Shown: positions 1 through 7,595, numbered from the stretch's first letter. The stretch is 12,859 nucleotides of DNA from JBBRFH01 sp038224615 (GCA_038224615.1 JBBRFH010000080.1:1-12859), one strand, 5' to 3'. Made by a program: numbers and translations. The notes: generated from the letters alone by a model not told the origin.

Positions 1-1266
1 CATGTCGGCGCCCATGATGATGTACCAGTGGTCGAAGCTGACTTCACCGGCGGCGTTGAGGAATCCGGCGGCGGCCTGCGGGTAGGCGGTGAGGTAGGCG
101 GCGTCGAACTTCAGGTAGGCCAGCCCAAGGACGGCGAAGCCGACGACCGAGATAACCGACCCGATCCAGAAACCGCGATGCACCGTGTGCAGCGCCGAGT
201 CGGACGTGTCATTGTCACCGGCCTTGACGGTGTAGGTCGAGATGATCGAGCCCAGCACGCCGATGCCGCGCACCAGCAGCGGGAAGACCACGCCGATGTG
301 CCCGAAGCTCGCCAGCCCGAGGATCATCGCGGCGACCATCGTCACTTCGTAAGACTCAAAGATGTCCGCGGCCATGCCGGCGCAGTCGCCGACGTTGTCA
401 CCGACGTTGTCGGCGATGGTGGCGGCGTTGCGGGGGTCGTCTTCGGGGATGTCTTTTTCGATCTTGCCGACCAGGTCGGCGCCGACGTCAGCGGCCTTGG
501 TGTAGATGCCGCCGCCCACACGCATGAACAACGCCAGCAGTGTGCCGCCGAAGCCGAAGCCGAGCAGGGCTTCGTAGGCGTGCGTGCCGTAGATCAGGAA
601 GATGATGGTGCCACCGAGCAGGCCTAGCCCGTCGGTGAGCATGCCGGTGACGGTGCCGGTGCGATAGCCGAGCTGCATCGCGCCACCATAGCTCTGGCGA
701 GCGGCGGCGGCGACGCGGAGGTTGCCCTGCGTCGCCAGCTTCATACCGACATAGCCGACGGTCCAGGAAAACAGCGCCCCGACGAGGAACGCGCCCGCCC
801 GGCCGATGCCGAACGCCCGCTGCTCGCCTTGATAGGTCAGCAGAAGGACGGCAGTGATGATGATGATGAGCGGCCCGATCTTGCGGAACTGGGCCTTCAG
901 GTACGCGTTGGCGCCTTCACGGACGGCGTCGGCGACTTCCTGCATCTTCTTGGTGCCCTTGTCGGCACGGAAGACCTGACGGGCGATCATGACCGCATAG
1001 AGCAGCCCGAGCACCGCGATCGCCAGGACCGTGATCAGGGCGTACTTCTCGAACGAGCTGTACGAGGGGTCGGAGAACATCGCGAACGGCTTGAACGCCT
1101 CGACCTTGGACGCAGTCTCAACACCGGCGGCGGCGGTGGCGGTCTTGAAACCCAGCAGCGCGGGGTAATCAAAAATATAGCCGGCACCAAAAACGCCGGC
1201 CAAAAGGGACAAATAAACGGCCTTTCCCGCACGGGAACACGCGAATCGTTTCATACCACTCAACAT
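1..1266 (-). CDS. hppA: Membrane-bound ion-pumping pyrophosphatase, N-terminal 422 residues (3' end outside window)
   Basis: This integral membrane enzyme hydrolyses pyrophosphate and couples it to H+ (or Na+) export. Read on the minus strand, the protein carries the family's substrate-site motifs. GGGIYTKAADVGADLVGK falls around residues 251-268, with K257 and the D-x7-K-x-E pattern at D260, K268 and E270. DNVGDNVGDCAGM starts at D286. Hydrophobic helices alternate with short loops, as in the 16-helix family. Family members run about 650-800 residues, so roughly the C-terminal 40% is missing, including the GNTT(A/K)A position that separates K+-dependent from K+-independent enzymes; the subtype cannot be called. 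The start at 1266 is chosen because AAGGAG (1275-1280) sits 8 bases upstream; a second ATG at 1254 lacks such a site. The N-terminus is long and alanine-rich, with one hydrophobic stretch (about residues 15-32) before the canonical first helix. Expected in the cytoplasmic membrane. Confidence 0.96.
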   Translation of the reverse strand, partial: MLSGMKRFACSRAGKAVYLSLLAGVFGAGYIFDYPALLGFKTATAAAGVETASKVEAFKPFAMFSDPSYSSFEKYALITVLAIAVLGLLYAVMIARQVFRADKGTKKMQEVADAVREGANAYLKAQFRKIGPLIIIITAVLLLTYQGEQRAFGIGRAGAFLVGALFSWTVGYVGMKLATQGNLRVAAAARQSYGGAMQLGYRTGTVTGMLTDGLGLLGGTIIFLIYGTHAYEALLGFGFGGTLLALFMRVGGGIYTKAADVGADLVGKIEKDIPEDDPRNAATIADNVGDNVGDCAGMAADIFESYEVTMVAAMILGLASFGHIGVVFPLLVRGIGVLGSIISTYTVKAGDNDTSDSALHTVHRGFWIGSVISVVGFAVLGLAYLKFDAAYLTAYPQAAAGFLNAAGEVSFDHWYIIMGADM

Positions 1267-1299
1267 GATCAGAACTCCTTCTTAGGTCCAACAATCAAA

Positions 1300-1317
1300 T
1301 AGGACTAACACGTCCTA
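1300..1317. promoter_or_regulatory. 6-bp inverted repeat at the hppA start-site region (possible operator)
   Basis: TAGGAC (1300-1305) and GTCCTA (1312-1317) form a perfect inverted repeat around six bases. It runs from the edge of the proposed -10 hexamer across the expected transcription start, the usual position of a repressor site. It could instead be a small leader hairpin or chance. Confidence 0.3.
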
Positions 1318-1345
1318 ATATCGGGAAGGGTCGGACCGATTGCAA
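1317..1345 (-). promoter_or_regulatory. Candidate sigma70-type promoter of hppA
   Basis: On the minus strand, TTGCAA (1340-1345) and GATATT (1317-1322) are separated by 17 bases, and each matches four of six consensus positions. Transcription would start near 1310, giving a leader of about 45 bases before the hppA start codon. This is read by eye only. Planctomycete promoters are poorly defined, so confidence is modest. Confidence 0.35.
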
Positions 1346-1465
1346 TGCAGAAAAACTGCATTCTTGGATTTGTCGCGACGCCAGAGAGTCGCAGGGGAAA
1401 CGCGGATGGGGCTTCCCCGCGGGTGCCATGTGCATCAGGGCTGGCATTGTGTCTTCAGCGCAATT

Positions 1466-1570
1466 CGAGCCGCGAAGCTGCGAAGAGCGCGATGATCAAC
1501 GCGAAGGGAAACACGAAGAAATAGGCATTCTTCGCGTTTGCCTTCGCGCTCTTCGCATCGTCGCGGCTCG
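1466..1570. repeat. Mosaic hairpin element built from GCGAAG-rich units (105 bp)
   Basis: The outer arms CGAGCCGCGA (1466-1475) and TCGCGGCTCG (1561-1570) pair perfectly. After a 3-by-3 mismatch, TGCGAAGAGCGCGA (1479-1492) pairs perfectly with 1544-1557. After a looser part, AAACACGAAGAA (1509-1520) pairs with 1528-1539 with one mismatch, leaving a 7-base loop. Each arm is itself a degenerate tandem run of GCGAAG-like units spaced by about nine bases. The layout matches the hairpin at 9989-10054 although the core unit differs, so both look like one class of dispersed palindromic repeat. Its function is unknown. Confidence 0.8.
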
Positions 1571-1601
1571 CATTGGCGCCACGCCGGGCGTCAAACGCAC
1601 A

Positions 1602-1630
1602 TGGCCCGCATCCGGAGAGGATGCGGGCCA
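1602..1630 (-). terminator. Strong 12-bp stem downstream of the beta-helix gene (probable terminator)
   Basis: TGGCCCGCATCC (1602-1613) and GGATGCGGGCCA (1619-1630) form a perfect 12-bp stem with a 5-base loop, about 50 bases past the stop codon of the minus-strand beta-helix gene. No run of U follows on either strand, so termination would be non-canonical, or the stem may protect the mRNA 3' end. Confidence 0.55.
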
Positions 1631-1680
1631 CGGGTGTAGAAAGAACTGCTTCTCGAACGGGTCGGCCTGCAGGCCGGGGA

Positions 1681-2721
1681 TCAGCCGATGACGGGCTTTC
1701 CGTTCAGCGTGCAGCCGGACAGGTCAAACGGGCCGTTGCTTCCGAAGTTCAGCGTGGTGCGGCCGGGGGCGATGATCTTGACGTTCTTCATCACGCCCGA
1801 CGCCTCGCTCCGCTTGACGTCACCCGAGCGGTAGTACTGGACTTCCGGGTAGCACCATGTCGTGTTGTTGAACGGCGAGTTGAAGAACGGCGTGCCGGAC
1901 TTGGCGGTGATCGATCCCCCGGTCATCACGAACCCGCTGAGGCCCGCCTGCGGCCCGAGCGAACCGAGGATGTTCACGTTCTCGAACAGCACGTTGGTCG
2001 TTCGCTTGGCGAGCAGCGCGCGGCGAAGGGTGGTGTTGTTTTCTTTCTCGCCACCTTCGGTCCCGCCCATCGGTCCCGGCCAGACGTGGCCTTCAAAGGA
2101 GCTGTTGCGGACTGTGAAATTGCTCCCGTCGTGCAGGCGAAGGGCCGTCTGCTTGTTCAGCTTGGCCTTGATGTTGCAGCCGTCGAGGATCACGTTGCTC
2201 GACCAGTCCATCACGCGGATGCCGGATTCACTCTTGGAACCCGTCGTCAGCACGCAGCCGACGATCTTGACGCGATCGCTGTAGTCGACCCAGACCAGAT
2301 AGCGGTCGATGGTGTCGGCGACGACCTTGGTCACCGAGATGTCGGCGCTGGAGTGGATGTGGACGACGTCGGCGGCGAACGTCTTGATGGTGATGTTCTC
2401 GAGCTTGATGCCCGAGGAGTAGGAGATGTCAAAGACGCGGGTCTTGACGGAGCCGATCACCGTGTAGTTCTTCACCGTGACGTTCTTGACGCTCCAGACA
2501 TTGAAGACGCGCGACAGAGAGCGGGCGTCGATCGTCTGGCCTTTGCCGTCGTAGACCGTGTTGGATTTGCAGGTGAGGGGGAAACCGGCCTGGGCGGCGC
2601 TGGTCAGCGTGGCGCTGACGAACAGAGCAAGCAGGACGATGAGCGAGCCGCAAGAGCGACGGAGCTGGCGGGGGGCAGCGTTGCTGCGATGGGTGCGGGT
2701 ACAAGTCGTGTTGTGGATCAT
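1681..2721 (-). CDS. Secreted right-handed parallel beta-helix protein
   Basis: This is a 346-residue protein with a clear signal peptide: a basic region ending RRSCG, a hydrophobic core (about residues 26-42) and a likely cleavage after AQA at residue 45. The mature part is a series of short repeats with alternating beta-strand residues and Asn/Gly/Ser turns, such as SGIKLENITI, SSNVILDGCNI, GSNFTVRNSSF and TTNVLFENVNI. This is typical of right-handed parallel beta-helix (pectate-lyase-like) folds. No catalytic set of a known lyase or hydrolase could be recognised, so a carbohydrate-binding, polysaccharide-acting or surface role is inference. The ATG at 2721 is preferred because AAAGGA lies five bases upstream; an in-frame GTG at 2736 would add five residues and would bury that site inside the gene. 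It is transcribed away from lepA and probably stands alone. Confidence 0.8.
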   Translation of the reverse strand: MIHNTTCTRTHRSNAAPRQLRRSCGSLIVLLALFVSATLTSAAQAGFPLTCKSNTVYDGKGQTIDARSLSRVFNVWSVKNVTVKNYTVIGSVKTRVFDISYSSGIKLENITIKTFAADVVHIHSSADISVTKVVADTIDRYLVWVDYSDRVKIVGCVLTTGSKSESGIRVMDWSSNVILDGCNIKAKLNKQTALRLHDGSNFTVRNSSFEGHVWPGPMGGTEGGEKENNTTLRRALLAKRTTNVLFENVNILGSLGPQAGLSGFVMTGGSITAKSGTPFFNSPFNNTTWCYPEVQYYRSGDVKRSEASGVMKNVKIIAPGRTTLNFGSNGPFDLSGCTLNGKPVIG

Positions 2722-3109
2722 ATGGGTCCTTTCCACTGTTGATGGCCGGCACGAGGCCGACGCGAGTCATTCTCTTGTTCCTGTTCAGAGGCGGTTTTGT
2801 AGATACCGCGGTGCAGGACAAACTGCGTTTTTTGCTTCGCGCGTCAACCCGTTTTCTGCCTCTGGCGCGAAGAAATATTTTGTGATTTTTTTTGATTCGT
2901 CGTTGTGAGGAGGATTTTGTCCCGTGTTTTTCCGGCCCGATCGCTGTCATCGCGCAACAACTGCCAAAGAAAAAAAAGTGCCACGGCACGCAAGTTGTAG
3001 GGGCGAGTTATCGACAGGGCGCGGACCATCTGGGGTGCGACAAAGCGCAACGCGCGGCCGCATGAATCGCGGTGATTTTTCGTCGTTCTGAGCCCGCCAG
3101 TGGGTCAGC
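2722..3109. other. Divergent intergenic region, left part
   Basis: No gene is supported here. The part near 2865-2905 is strikingly AT-rich for this genome and may hold the promoter of the beta-helix gene, but no hexamer pair is convincing. A small stem GCGGT/ACCGC (2791-2809) and, read on the minus strand, a short GTGCC/GGCAC stem followed by eight T (around 2970-2989) are visible. The latter has too tight a loop for a confident terminator call. Confidence 0.45.
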
Positions 3110-3139
3110 GTTGCGCGATTCACCCCCGAATCGCGCAAC
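3110..3139. repeat. Perfect 12-bp inverted repeat upstream of lepA
   Basis: GTTGCGCGATTC (3110-3121) and GAATCGCGCAAC (3128-3139) are exact reverse complements around a 6-base loop of one A and five C. There is no T-run on either strand, so it is not a standard terminator. Its GCGATTC/GAATCGC core recurs in the palindrome at 11262-11279. It could be an operator, a structured RNA 5' end or a dispersed palindrome. Confidence 0.7.
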
Positions 3140-3153
3140 CGACCTGTACTTAT

Positions 3154-3165
3154 GGAGGGACGATG
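3154..3165 (+). promoter_or_regulatory. Ribosome-binding site and ATG of a possible leader ORF, in frame with lepA
   Basis: GGAGG (3154-3158) lies four bases before an ATG at 3163. The frame stays open and joins lepA 118 codons later. The encoded stretch resembles no protein I recognise and crosses a terminator-like hairpin at 3326-3358. It is therefore either a translated leader that couples to lepA, an unusual N-terminal extension of LepA, or a chance open frame in GC-rich DNA. I favour chance or a leader. Confidence 0.25.
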
Positions 3166-3266
3166 CGCGCACGCTTCAATTCATCCACGCCGCGACGGAA
3201 GGCGCAGATGATTGCGCGCATTCCGATCCGCGACGCCGGTCGCGGCGTCGAGGGATTCCCCGTGCA

Positions 3267-3324
3267 TCACAATGTGACACCTGATGCATCAGTGATGTAT
3301 CACCTGTGCATCGGTGTAACACCG
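3267..3324. promoter_or_regulatory. Row of four short dyads upstream of lepA
   Basis: Four palindromes follow one another: TCACAATGTGA (3267-3277), CTGATGCATCAG (3281-3292), GTGATGTATCAC (3292-3303) and CGGTGTAACACCG (3312-3324). The sequence AATGTGACACC at 3271-3281 recurs exactly at 3379-3389, on the other side of the terminator. This density of TGTGA/GTGAT half sites suggests cooperative binding by a regulator or alternative RNA folds. No known operator was matched. Confidence 0.4.
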
Positions 3325-3325
3325 A

Positions 3326-3358
3326 AAAACCCCGCTGGCGGCTCACGGCGGGGGTTTT
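3326..3358 (+). terminator. Rho-independent terminator or attenuator ahead of lepA
   Basis: AAAACCCCGC (3326-3335) pairs with a GCGGGGG run ending in TTTT (3348-3358), with one extra G, around a loop of about 12 bases. The A-run and T-run make it work in both directions. No plus-strand gene ends just before it, so it may close a short leader transcript beginning near 3140 and act as an attenuator for lepA. Confidence 0.6.
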
Positions 3359-3516
3359 CACGGGAAGGCGATGTTTCAAATGTGACACCCGCCGCAACAT
3401 ACGATCGGCCTCCGGATCGCTACAGGATCAGAGGATTTTGCGATACCATGTCCCGTCTGCCTCGCCCGTTGAGCAGGCCTGCGACTGACGCCTTTTTTTC
3501 GAGTGCCCAAGAGTTC

Positions 3517-5307
3517 ATGAAGATCCGTAATTTCTCCATCGTCGCCCATATCGATCACGGCAAGAGCACGCTCTCCGACCGCCTGCTCATGCGCGCCGGC
3601 GCCATCACCGAGCGCGAGTTCCATGCACAGATGCTCGATGACATGGACCTCGAGCGCGAGCGCGGCATCACCATCAAGGCATCGGCGGTCACAGTCTTCC
3701 ACACGCACAAGGGGGAGGACTACATGCTTAACTTCATCGACACCCCCGGGCATGTCGATTTCCACTACGAAGTGCAACGCGCGCTGCAGGCGTGCGAAGG
3801 GGCGATCCTGGTCGTCGACGCCACGCAAGGCGTGCAGGCCCAGACCGTCGCCAATGCGTATGCGGCGGTCGATGCGGGGCTGGAGATCGTGCCGGTCATC
3901 AACAAGATCGACCTGCCCTCGGCGATGCCCATCGAAGTGGCGGAGGAAATCGAGCAGGTCCTCGGCTTCCCCGCCGAAGACGCGCTGCCGGTCAGCGCCA
4001 AGTCGGGCGCCGGCATCGACGAGTTGATCGTCGCGTTGTGTGAAAAGCTCCCCGGACCGCGCGGCAATCCGAATGGCGCCACGCGCTGCCTCATCTTCGA
4101 CAGCATCTACGACGACTACCGCGGCGTGGTCACCTACGTCCGCGTCATCGACGGCGAACTGCACAAAGGCCAACGCATCCGCTTCATGGGCACCAATAAG
4201 CTGTATAGCGTCACCGACCTCGGCAAGCACTGCCCGCGCCCCACGCAGGTCGACCGGCTCGGCCACGGCGAAGTGGGCTACGTCGTCGCGGCCATCAAGG
4301 ACCTGCACGACGTCCGCGTTGGCGACACGATTACCGACGAAGACAACAAAGCTACCGAGCAACTGCCCGGCTACAAGCCGATTCAGCAGATGGTCTACTG
4401 CGATTTCTATCCCAGCGGCAAGACGCAGTACGACGAGCTGCGCGACGCAATGGATCGCCTCTCGCTCAACGATGCGAGCTTCAGCTTCGACCCCGAGAAC
4501 AACGACGCGCTGGGCTTCGGCTTCCGCTGCGGTTTCCTGGGCCTCTTGCACATGGAGATCATCCAGGAGCGCCTGGAGCGCGAGTTCAATATCGAGGTGA
4601 TCCAGACCGCGCCGACGGTCACCTACGAAGTGCTGCTGACCGACGGAACGAAGAAGAAGATCGACAGCCCCAGCGAACTGCCCAACCTCACGCTGGTGCA
4701 GGAGATTCGCGAGCCGTTCATCAACATGCAGATCATCCTGCCCGAGGACAACGTCGGCCACCTGATGAAGCTCTGCGAAGAGCGGCGCGGCATCTACAAG
4801 AAGACCGAATACCTCGGCCACAGCGGGCGCGTGATCCTCGTTTACGAGCTGCCGCTGGCTGAAGTCATCTACGATTTTTACGATAGACTAAAGAGCGCCA
4901 CCAAGGGCTACGGCACGATGGACTACGAGGTCATCGGCTTCCGCGTCGGCGAACTGGTGAAGGTCGACGTGCTGGTGAACGGCGATCGCGTTGACGCGCT
5001 GAGCACGATCTGCCACCGCGACCACGCCGAAAAACGCGGGCGAAATCTGCTGGTGCGTCTGAAGGAAGAGATCTCCAAGCACCTCTTCGAGATCCCCCTG
5101 CAAGCCGCGATCGGCGGAAAGATCGTCGCCCGCGAAACCATCAAGTCCGTCGGCAAAAACGTCACCGCCAAATGCTACGGCGGCGACATCAGCCGGAAGA
5201 AGAAACTGCTGAGCAAACAGAAGGAAGGCAAGAAGCGCATGAAGCGCATGGGCAGCGTCGACATCCCACAGGAAGCGTTCCTGGCGATCCTTGAGGCGGG
5301 GGACTGA
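3517..5307 (+). CDS. lepA: Elongation factor 4 (LepA), ribosomal back-translocase GTPase
   Basis: This 596-residue translational GTPase is the usual family length. G1 is AHIDHGKS (residues 10-17), G3 is DTPGHVD (75-81), G4 is NKID (129-132) and G5 is SAK (160-162). The RERGITIK switch region is present. The C-terminal LepA-specific domain shows GGDISRKKKLLSKQKEGKKR and the protein ends shortly after. LepA acts on the ribosome, where it remodels stalled or mispositioned elongation complexes. The start at 3517 gives MKIRNFSIVAHIDHGKST, matching the family N-terminus, although its ribosome site (AAGAG) is weak. An in-frame ATG at 3448 would add 23 residues, with AGAGGA about 12 bases upstream, and cannot be excluded. 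The upstream hairpins suggest regulated transcription. Base composition is strongly GC at third positions, unlike the downstream helicase. Confidence 0.97.
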   Translation: MKIRNFSIVAHIDHGKSTLSDRLLMRAGAITEREFHAQMLDDMDLERERGITIKASAVTVFHTHKGEDYMLNFIDTPGHVDFHYEVQRALQACEGAILVVDATQGVQAQTVANAYAAVDAGLEIVPVINKIDLPSAMPIEVAEEIEQVLGFPAEDALPVSAKSGAGIDELIVALCEKLPGPRGNPNGATRCLIFDSIYDDYRGVVTYVRVIDGELHKGQRIRFMGTNKLYSVTDLGKHCPRPTQVDRLGHGEVGYVVAAIKDLHDVRVGDTITDEDNKATEQLPGYKPIQQMVYCDFYPSGKTQYDELRDAMDRLSLNDASFSFDPENNDALGFGFRCGFLGLLHMEIIQERLEREFNIEVIQTAPTVTYEVLLTDGTKKKIDSPSELPNLTLVQEIREPFINMQIILPEDNVGHLMKLCEERRGIYKKTEYLGHSGRVILVYELPLAEVIYDFYDRLKSATKGYGTMDYEVIGFRVGELVKVDVLVNGDRVDALSTICHRDHAEKRGRNLLVRLKEEISKHLFEIPLQAAIGGKIVARETIKSVGKNVTAKCYGGDISRKKKLLSKQKEGKKRMKRMGSVDIPQEAFLAILEAGD

Positions 5308-5421
5308 CCGGCGGCGTCGATATCGTAAAATTCCACAGAAGTAGATCGCTGGGATTGACCATCAGTGATAGACCGTCAGCGAGCGATTGGGATCGATTCT
5401 GGTGTAGCATTGGGACGACAC

Positions 5422-5434
5422 GGAGGTTGACTTG
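5422..5434 (+). promoter_or_regulatory. GGAGG ribosome-binding site that sets a TTG start for the helicase gene
   Basis: GGAGG (5422-5426) is five bases before TTG at 5432. The next in-frame ATG, at 5462, has no purine-rich site before it. The rare TTG start would lower translation and is a common feature of genes kept at low expression. Confidence 0.65.
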
Positions 5435-7519
5435 GCAGCTTCGCAGTTCACCAGTCTGGCAATGTCCCACACCGATATCGAGCCGGGAGACCGCTTCGAG
5501 TTGCGGGCGCAGGTTGCAGTCGACGGTTCGATTCTGATTTCCCTGCCTTCAGAAATTCTCGATCCGGAGCTCATCCCAAAAACCATCGAAAATCAGGACG
5601 GCCATCCCATCCCGTTCAGTGGCTTGAGCGACTTTCAGGCGATCGGCATCGACTCCTCCGCCGGCGGGCATCTTGTGGCGGCGGAAGTGGAGGCGATCTG
5701 GCTTGAGTTTCGGTCTTCGCATCGTTACCGGCTGATCGTGGACCGATCAAAACGCCCACGCATCAGCGCGGATCATTCAACGCCGGCGGCCGATTCCGAT
5801 CCGCAAGACGTTGCCCTGCTGCGCCGGCCGCCGAATTGCAGGGATCCGATCGACTTCGAGTTGGGCCTGCGCGCCGCTCGACTGGCGACCCATCCGGGGT
5901 TCGATCATCTGATCTCCCTGCCAATGGTTCGAGAGATGGAGTTGCTGGATCATCAAACCCGAACGGCGATCACCGTGCTTCGACGATTCCGCGGGCGCGC
6001 CATGCTCTGCGATGAGGTAGGGCTTGGGAAGACGGTCGAGGCGGGGCTGATCCTGTCGGAATTGCTGATGCGGGGGCTCGCTCGCTCGGTGTTGATTTTG
6101 ACCCCACCCTCGCTCATCACGCAATGGCAAGGAGAGATGCGCCGCAAGTTTGCCATTGAATTGACCAGCCACGATGACGCTGCGTTTCGCGAATTCGGGC
6201 CTTCAGCGTGGGAAGCCCACGATCGAATCATCGTCTCGATGCACACCGCCAAGCGCGAGCCGCACCGGTCCGCGATTTTGAAGCGCCGCTGGGACATCGT
6301 CATCGTCGATGAAGCCCATCACCTGCGCAATCGCGCCACCGAGTCGTGGAAATTTGCCAGCGAAATTAACAAGCAATTCATCCTCCTCCTGACGGCGACG
6401 CCGGTGCAGAACAATTTGGAAGAGTTGTTCAATCTGGTGACTCTGCTGGAACCCGGGCTACTGAGCACCCGCAAGGAATTTTCGCGGCGGTTTATCTCCA
6501 GGGGAGACAAACTCACCCCTAAAAACGTCGATGAACTTCATCATCTTCTTGGAGAAGTGATGGTCCGCAATCGGCGGAATTCGGTTGGCCTGCAATTCAC
6601 CCGGCGTCATGCACGAACGGAAGCGGTGGTACTCTCCGCAGACGAAAAAGCGCTTTATGAAGCCATCACAATCATGATCCGTCACGAGCTTGGGGCGGAA
6701 AAAAAACCGTCCAGCCTGAACCGTATGACGCTTATGACGCTCCAGATGGCGCTCGGAAGTTCAACCGAGGCCGCCCGCGCCATGCTGGAAAATCTGCTGA
6801 AAAAAAAGATGCTTCCCCCCGCGCAGCATCAATTGATGCACGATTTGTGGGCCCGGACCGCGCAACGCGAGACGGCCGGCTCCAAGGCGCAGCGATTGAT
6901 CCGACTCCTTGGCGAATTTCCCGACAAGCTGGTGGTCTTCACTCAATTTCGCGCTACTCAGACGATGTTGCAGCAATGCCTGGCCGACGCCGGGTTCGAA
7001 GTCGCGGTTTTTCATGGCGGGCTGGCGCGCATGGAGAAAGAGTCGGCCATCGAACACTTTCGCGGATCGGCGCGCGTCTTGCTCTGTACCGAATCGGGGA
7101 GCGAAGGGCGCAATCTCCAGTTCGCGCACGGGCTTTGCAATTACGACCTGCCATGGAATCCGCAGAAGATCGAGCAGCGCATCGGCCGACTCAGCCGAAT
7201 CGGCCAGAGCAAAGACGTGCATGTATTTAATCTTGTCGCCGCCGGCACGATCGAGGCCGCCGTCCTGCATTTGCTTGAAGCGAAGCTTAATATGTTCGAG
7301 CTGGTGATCGGTGAGGTGGACATGATTCTGGGGAATCTTGAAGATGAGCGTGAGTTCGAGGAATTGATTGCCGACGAATGGGCCGCCTCGTCGGATTCGC
7401 ATGAATTCGCCAGCCGGATGGAACTGCTGGGCACCCGCCTGGTGGCCGCCAAGGCGGCGTACTTCCGGCAGCAGGCGCAGGACCAAAAGATTTTCGGAAA
7501 TCGTTTCGCCCCTGAGTGA
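5432..7519 (+). CDS. SNF2-family DEAD/DEAH-box helicase (RapA/YqhH-like)
   Basis: This 695-residue superfamily 2 ATPase of the Swi2/Snf2 group is expected to move on double-stranded nucleic acid and remodel bound proteins. Motifs in order: Walker A DEVGLGKT (194-201), DEAH (293-296), TATP (321-324), KLVVFTQF (499-506), TESGSEGRNLQ (553-563), and motif VI with QRIGRLSRIGQ (582-592). The conserved tail LNMFELVIGEVDMILG follows. About 190 residues precede the ATPase core and match no domain I recognise. The TTG start is chosen for its GGAGG site. The gene begins 124 bases after lepA and is followed after 76 bases by a zinc-ribbon protein on the same strand, so the two are probably one operon. 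The helicase tail and the partner recall B. subtilis YqhH with YqhG (inference from memory). Codon use looks more AT-tolerant than in lepA, which hints at transfer. A phage-defence role is possible but has no direct evidence here. Confidence 0.9.
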   Translation: MAASQFTSLAMSHTDIEPGDRFELRAQVAVDGSILISLPSEILDPELIPKTIENQDGHPIPFSGLSDFQAIGIDSSAGGHLVAAEVEAIWLEFRSSHRYRLIVDRSKRPRISADHSTPAADSDPQDVALLRRPPNCRDPIDFELGLRAARLATHPGFDHLISLPMVREMELLDHQTRTAITVLRRFRGRAMLCDEVGLGKTVEAGLILSELLMRGLARSVLILTPPSLITQWQGEMRRKFAIELTSHDDAAFREFGPSAWEAHDRIIVSMHTAKREPHRSAILKRRWDIVIVDEAHHLRNRATESWKFASEINKQFILLLTATPVQNNLEELFNLVTLLEPGLLSTRKEFSRRFISRGDKLTPKNVDELHHLLGEVMVRNRRNSVGLQFTRRHARTEAVVLSADEKALYEAITIMIRHELGAEKKPSSLNRMTLMTLQMALGSSTEAARAMLENLLKKKMLPPAQHQLMHDLWARTAQRETAGSKAQRLIRLLGEFPDKLVVFTQFRATQTMLQQCLADAGFEVAVFHGGLARMEKESAIEHFRGSARVLLCTESGSEGRNLQFAHGLCNYDLPWNPQKIEQRIGRLSRIGQSKDVHVFNLVAAGTIEAAVLHLLEAKLNMFELVIGEVDMILGNLEDEREFEELIADEWAASSDSHEFASRMELLGTRLVAAKAAYFRQQAQDQKIFGNRFAPE

Positions 7520-7595
7520 TCGCCCTGAGTTAGCCCGGTTGCCGATGGCGTTGACGACTCCCTGGGAAAGTACCGCTGAATCCGGTGAATAATAA

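Larger units (their letters stand above)
1318..1680. other. Intergenic stretch upstream of hppA with several hairpins, no gene
   Basis: No convincing gene lies between the hppA start and the end of the beta-helix gene. The stretch holds a perfect 7-bp hairpin AATGCAG/CTGCATT around five A residues (1344-1362), weaker GC-rich stems near 1372-1420, the 105-bp mosaic hairpin at 1466-1570 and a terminator-like stem at 1602-1630. Reading frames here are low-complexity and are not supported as proteins. Confidence 0.6.

Noticed and set aside
28..1302. Long plus-strand open frames opposite hppA
   Set aside because: They are the antisense of hppA, rich in Asp, Gly, Glu and Val as expected from reading a GC-rich membrane gene backwards; the minus strand carries the family motifs.
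1573..2742. 389-codon plus-strand open frame over the beta-helix gene
   Set aside because: The minus strand has a signal peptide, a ribosome site and beta-helix repeats; the plus-strand product is low-complexity.
2970..2989. GTGCC/GGCAC stem followed by eight T on the minus strand as an intrinsic terminator
   Set aside because: The stem closes on a two-base loop, or is only four bp long with a four-base loop, and no minus-strand gene ends just upstream of it.
3376..4821. 481-codon minus-strand open frame opposite lepA
   Set aside because: It is the complement of a highly conserved LepA reading frame with third-position GC bias; no motif is seen.
5432..7519. Assignment of the helicase to RapA, DISARM DrmD or Zorya ZorD
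   Set aside because: The needed partner genes (DrmABC, ZorABC) are absent and the partner here is a different protein; the N-terminal domains of RapA are not visible.
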